A program made the translations under genes and the position numbers. Shown piece by piece: positions 6,849-8,277 of a DNA stretch of 8,277 nt. Every line of letters begins with the position of its first letter. The stretch's first letter is position 1. The notes under the pieces were generated by a model that made no database searches, had not been told where the DNA came from, and saw nothing but the letters and a program-made list of their open reading frames with translations. The stretch is from Bacilli bacterium (lineage in GTDB: Bacteria; Bacillota_I; Bacilli_A; RFN20; CAG-288), in assembly GCA_028707375.1 (NCBI GenBank), contig JAQWCB010000031.1, forward strand, positions 1 through 8,277, in the 5' to 3' direction.

Positions 6849-6904
6849 TTTTTTTCATCTAGTTATTCATTGTAGAATAATCTTGATTTGCTACTATAAA
6901 TTAC

Positions 6905-6937
6905 CATTTTTGCCAATGGAGCGTACATTTTTGCCAA
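6905..6937 (+). promoter_or_regulatory. Tandem 12-bp direct repeat, candidate LytTR response-regulator binding site
   Basis: CATTTTTGCCAA occurs exactly at 6905-6916 and 6926-6937, separated by nine bases, for a period of 21 bp, or two helical turns. LytTR regulators such as AgrA are known to bind paired direct repeats with about this spacing, upstream of their target promoters. The site lies between the two-component pair and the lipoprotein gene. The second copy contains TTGCCA (6931-6936), which could itself serve as a -35 box with a poor CACAAT -10 at 6954-6959. No consensus promoter is present, as expected for an activator-dependent one. Confidence 0.6.
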
Positions 6938-6975
6938 AGTATAGATTTTTTAGCACAATATATATACATTATCAT

Positions 6976-6991
6976 ATGTAAGCGCTTTTTA
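6976..6991 (+). promoter_or_regulatory. cre-like / LacI-family operator candidate
   Basis: ATGTAAGCGCTTTTTA fits the catabolite-responsive element pattern WTGNAANCGNWNNCWW at every fixed position except the C near the 3' end, which is T here. It is centred on the palindrome AAGCGCTT. It lies downstream of the presumed promoter of the lipoprotein/GH3 unit, where binding by CcpA or a LacI-type sugar repressor would block transcription. Confidence 0.45.
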
Positions 6992-7014
6992 TATGAGCTC
7001 TACACATACATAAT

Positions 7015-7020
7015 GGAGGA
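7015..7020 (+). promoter_or_regulatory. Ribosome binding site that fixes the lipoprotein start at 7028
   Basis: GGAGGA stands eight bases before ATG 7028. The earlier in-frame ATG at 7013 overlaps this site and would add MEENI ahead of an otherwise standard signal peptide, so it is unlikely to be the start. Confidence 0.8.
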
Positions 7021-7027
7021 AAATATT

Positions 7028-7636
7028 ATGAAGAAAAGATTTTTAGGAACAGGAGTACTCGTTCTTGCAGCAGGAGTACTTTGTTCATGCGGGACCACAA
7101 GCAGTTTAGCCCCTAGTACTAATAGTGAGACTGAAGCCCAAGCTCAAATAGTGGAAACATATATTGGCACTCATTCGATTGATATTACATCAACTAATGA
7201 ATATGAGGGTCAGACCTATGAGACTACTACTACATGGTATTACTATGAACAATTGCAGTTACTTGACGATGGGACTTACGATATGACTCAGACTCAAAAA
7301 AGTGACAATGCTTACTATGTGATTTTTGCTAAAGGAACATTTGAAAAAGAAGCAAAGGATGCAAAGTATGATGGATATACCGAAGTTGTTCTTGACAACG
7401 CAACATATGTTCAATCCAATCAAGACATTTACAATCATATGTTTAGCTTGAGCATTGACTCAGAAACAAGTACTTTCCCTCACGAGATTCCCGGAGGAGA
7501 TACAGTAACTAAAGATGAATTTCTTGCAGCTTATGGTGTATTTGGCAGTCGTTTTATTTTACATCCCGCGGTTGAGTCAGATACCAGCGTAACAAACTGG
7601 ATTGATGTTGAAGCTGATGTTCAAGTTGTTGAGTAA
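7028..7636 (+). CDS. Uncharacterised secreted lipoprotein
   Basis: A 202-aa protein with a lipoprotein signal peptide: MKKRF, a hydrophobic core (residues 6-18), then L-C-S-C with the probable lipidated Cys at 21. Cys19 is at -2, an uncommon lipobox residue. A Ser/Thr-rich linker (about 22-42) leads into a mature domain rich in Thr, Tyr and Asp, with strand-like stretches such as YYYEQLQLLDDGTYDM, YYVIFAKGTFE and YTEVVLDNATYV. This alternation with DGTY and GTFE turns suggests a small beta-barrel or sandwich, but I recognise no family. It would be anchored outside the cell and precedes a GH3 glycosidase by 83 bp in the same direction, so a role in glycan binding or handling is possible; that is inference from context only. 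The LytTR-like repeat and cre-like site lie directly upstream. Confidence 0.88.
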   Translation: MKKRFLGTGVLVLAAGVLCSCGTTSSLAPSTNSETEAQAQIVETYIGTHSIDITSTNEYEGQTYETTTTWYYYEQLQLLDDGTYDMTQTQKSDNAYYVIFAKGTFEKEAKDAKYDGYTEVVLDNATYVQSNQDIYNHMFSLSIDSETSTFPHEIPGGDTVTKDEFLAAYGVFGSRFILHPAVESDTSVTNWIDVEADVQVVE

Positions 7637-7674
7637 TTGACAACTTGCTAGACAAATAACATTGTTGATAAAAT

Positions 7675-7697
7675 TGCTTGGGCTTTTTGCCCAAGCA
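7675..7697 (+). terminator. GC-rich hairpin between the lipoprotein and GH3 genes (attenuator, weak terminator or processing site)
   Basis: TGCTTGGGC (7675-7683), a TTTTT loop and GCCCAAGCA (7689-7697) form a perfect nine-pair stem, the most stable intergenic hairpin in the window. The downstream sequence ATATTAG lacks a U-tract, so full intrinsic termination is doubtful. It lies 10 bp before the GH3 ribosome binding site. Confidence 0.55.
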
Positions 7698-7719
7698 TAT
7701 ATTAGTTAGGAGAATAAAA

Positions 7720-8277
7720 ATGAGTAAAAAAAAGATATCGCTAGCTAAGGTAATAACCTTAGGTGCAATTAGTGTTGTTCTGAGTGCGGCTATGGCGGTT
7801 GGAACATCATTTGCTCTCAAATATGAACCTGTTTTGAATACTTACTTTCAGAGAAGTGACTATAAGGCGACCGATCAGGAAAAAGATGCTTGCCAAGAAG
7901 TAGTAAGACAGGGAACTGTTTTGTTAAAAAACGATGATAGTGTTTTGCCATTGGGAACCGGCGAAAAAAGATTGGCGATTTTTGGTGAGAATTCTGTTGA
8001 TTTTGTTTATGGTGGTTCGGGTTCAGGTGCGTTTGATACGAGTTTGGCTCCCACTTTAAAAGAAGCGTTGGAAGACTCCAACCACGGTGGTTTCACTGTG
8101 GATTCAAATTTGTGGAATTTTTATGAAAATGGAGCCGGTAAAGATTATCGGAAAACTTATCCCGACGAAACGGGTGCTGGAAGTTTTGCGGTCAACGAAG
8201 TGCCGATTGATGTATTAAAAAATGATACTTTAGCTACATCCACTTTGGTTGGCGATGATGTTGCCCTAGTTTGTTTG
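7720..8277 (+). CDS. Glycoside hydrolase family 3 protein (beta-glucosidase-like), N-terminal part, 3' truncated by window edge
   Basis: The first 186 codons of an exported or membrane-anchored sugar hydrolase. AGGAGA (7708-7713) precedes the ATG by six bases. Residues 1-9 are Lys-rich and 10-33 hydrophobic without a lipobox Cys or clear cleavage site, so an uncleaved N-terminal anchor is likely. From about residue 51 the sequence matches the GH3 C-terminal-type domain: A-C-Q-E-V-V-R-Q, then GTVLLKND (65-72), LPL (76-78), LAIFGE and YGGSGSGAFD (97-106). Finding this domain directly after the leader implies the swapped order (C-terminal-type domain first, TIM barrel later) known from some Bacillota GH3 enzymes. 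The catalytic nucleophile of GH3 enzymes lies in the TIM barrel, outside the window. Substrate cannot be told; a beta-glucosidase or beta-xylosidase-type activity is the usual assumption. Confidence 0.88.
   Translation, partial: MSKKKISLAKVITLGAISVVLSAAMAVGTSFALKYEPVLNTYFQRSDYKATDQEKDACQEVVRQGTVLLKNDDSVLPLGTGEKRLAIFGENSVDFVYGGSGSGAFDTSLAPTLKEALEDSNHGGFTVDSNLWNFYENGAGKDYRKTYPDETGAGSFAVNEVPIDVLKNDTLATSTLVGDDVALVCL

Noticed and set aside
6843..6860. AGATGA-T6-TCATCT hairpin at the end of the histidine kinase gene as a terminator.
   Set aside because: It has only six pairs, mostly A-U, with no U-tract afterwards; it cannot be separated from chance.
6916..6981. A 21-codon ORF (MERTFLPKYRFF...) between the kinase and the lipoprotein, considered as a possible signal peptide precursor.
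   Set aside because: It has no ribosome binding site, lies across the direct repeat and presumed promoter, and lacks a leader or conserved Cys/Ser core seen in AgrD-type peptides.
7050..7080. CAGGAGTACT repeated with a 21-bp period (7050-7059 and 7071-7080), the same period as the LytTR-like repeat.
   Set aside because: It is inside the signal peptide coding region and encodes the repeated G-V-L of a hydrophobic core; shared codon use is the simpler explanation.
7726..7733. Run of eight A residues at codons 3-5 of the GH3 gene, a possible slippage site for phase variation.
   Set aside because: Lysine-rich signal-peptide starts in AT-rich genomes routinely give such runs, and there is no second sign of phase variation.

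Overview
The window comes from a low-GC Gram-positive-type bacterium (Bacillota, or a mollicute-like relative that keeps the standard code). The DNA is AT-rich, nearly every gene has an AGGAGG-type ribosome binding site, Trp is written TGG, and TGA is used as a stop (end of the histidine kinase). The gene families (GHKL/LytTR two-component pair, Bacillota-type lipoprotein, GH3 enzyme with its C-terminal-type domain first, cre-like site) fit a gut or anaerobic Bacillota member. Genus cannot be told from the sequence.

Layout. Positions 1-374 (+) are the 3' end of an ABC transporter ATPase of the LolD/MacB/FtsE type, whose start lies outside the window. Facing it, on the minus strand, is a compact four-gene operon read from about 3885 down to 400: a 116-aa two-TM protein, a 195-aa two-TM protein overlapping it by 14 nt, a 316-aa multi-TM protein, and a 517-aa cardiolipin synthase with two complete HKD motifs. 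A good sigma-A-type promoter (TTGAAA-17-TATATT) precedes the operon. Diverging from it is a TetR-family regulator (4078-4638). The ~220-bp intergenic region holds two imperfect dyads that could be its operators.

Downstream on the plus strand is a LytTR response regulator (4751-5473) followed, with an 8-nt overlap, by an AgrC-like GHKL sensor kinase (5466-6848). The regulator gene has no ribosome binding site, and promoter-like -10 boxes sit immediately upstream of its candidate start codons, so its mRNA may be leaderless. No agrB- or agrD-like gene is present.

After a 179-bp regulatory region come an uncharacterised lipoprotein (7028-7636) and the first 186 codons of a membrane-anchored or secreted GH3 glycosidase (7720 to the edge). 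The regulatory region carries a 12-bp direct repeat with a 21-bp period, the geometry of LytTR-domain binding sites, and a cre/LacI-like site. The reading I favour is a local circuit: the kinase senses an extracellular cue, the LytTR regulator binds the tandem repeat, and the lipoprotein and GH3 enzyme are made under additional carbon-catabolite or LacI-type control. That circuit is inference.

Two strong inverted repeats lie inside coding sequence (2128-2165 and 5984-6005). Both include Shine-Dalgarno-like AGGAG and have no obvious explanation.
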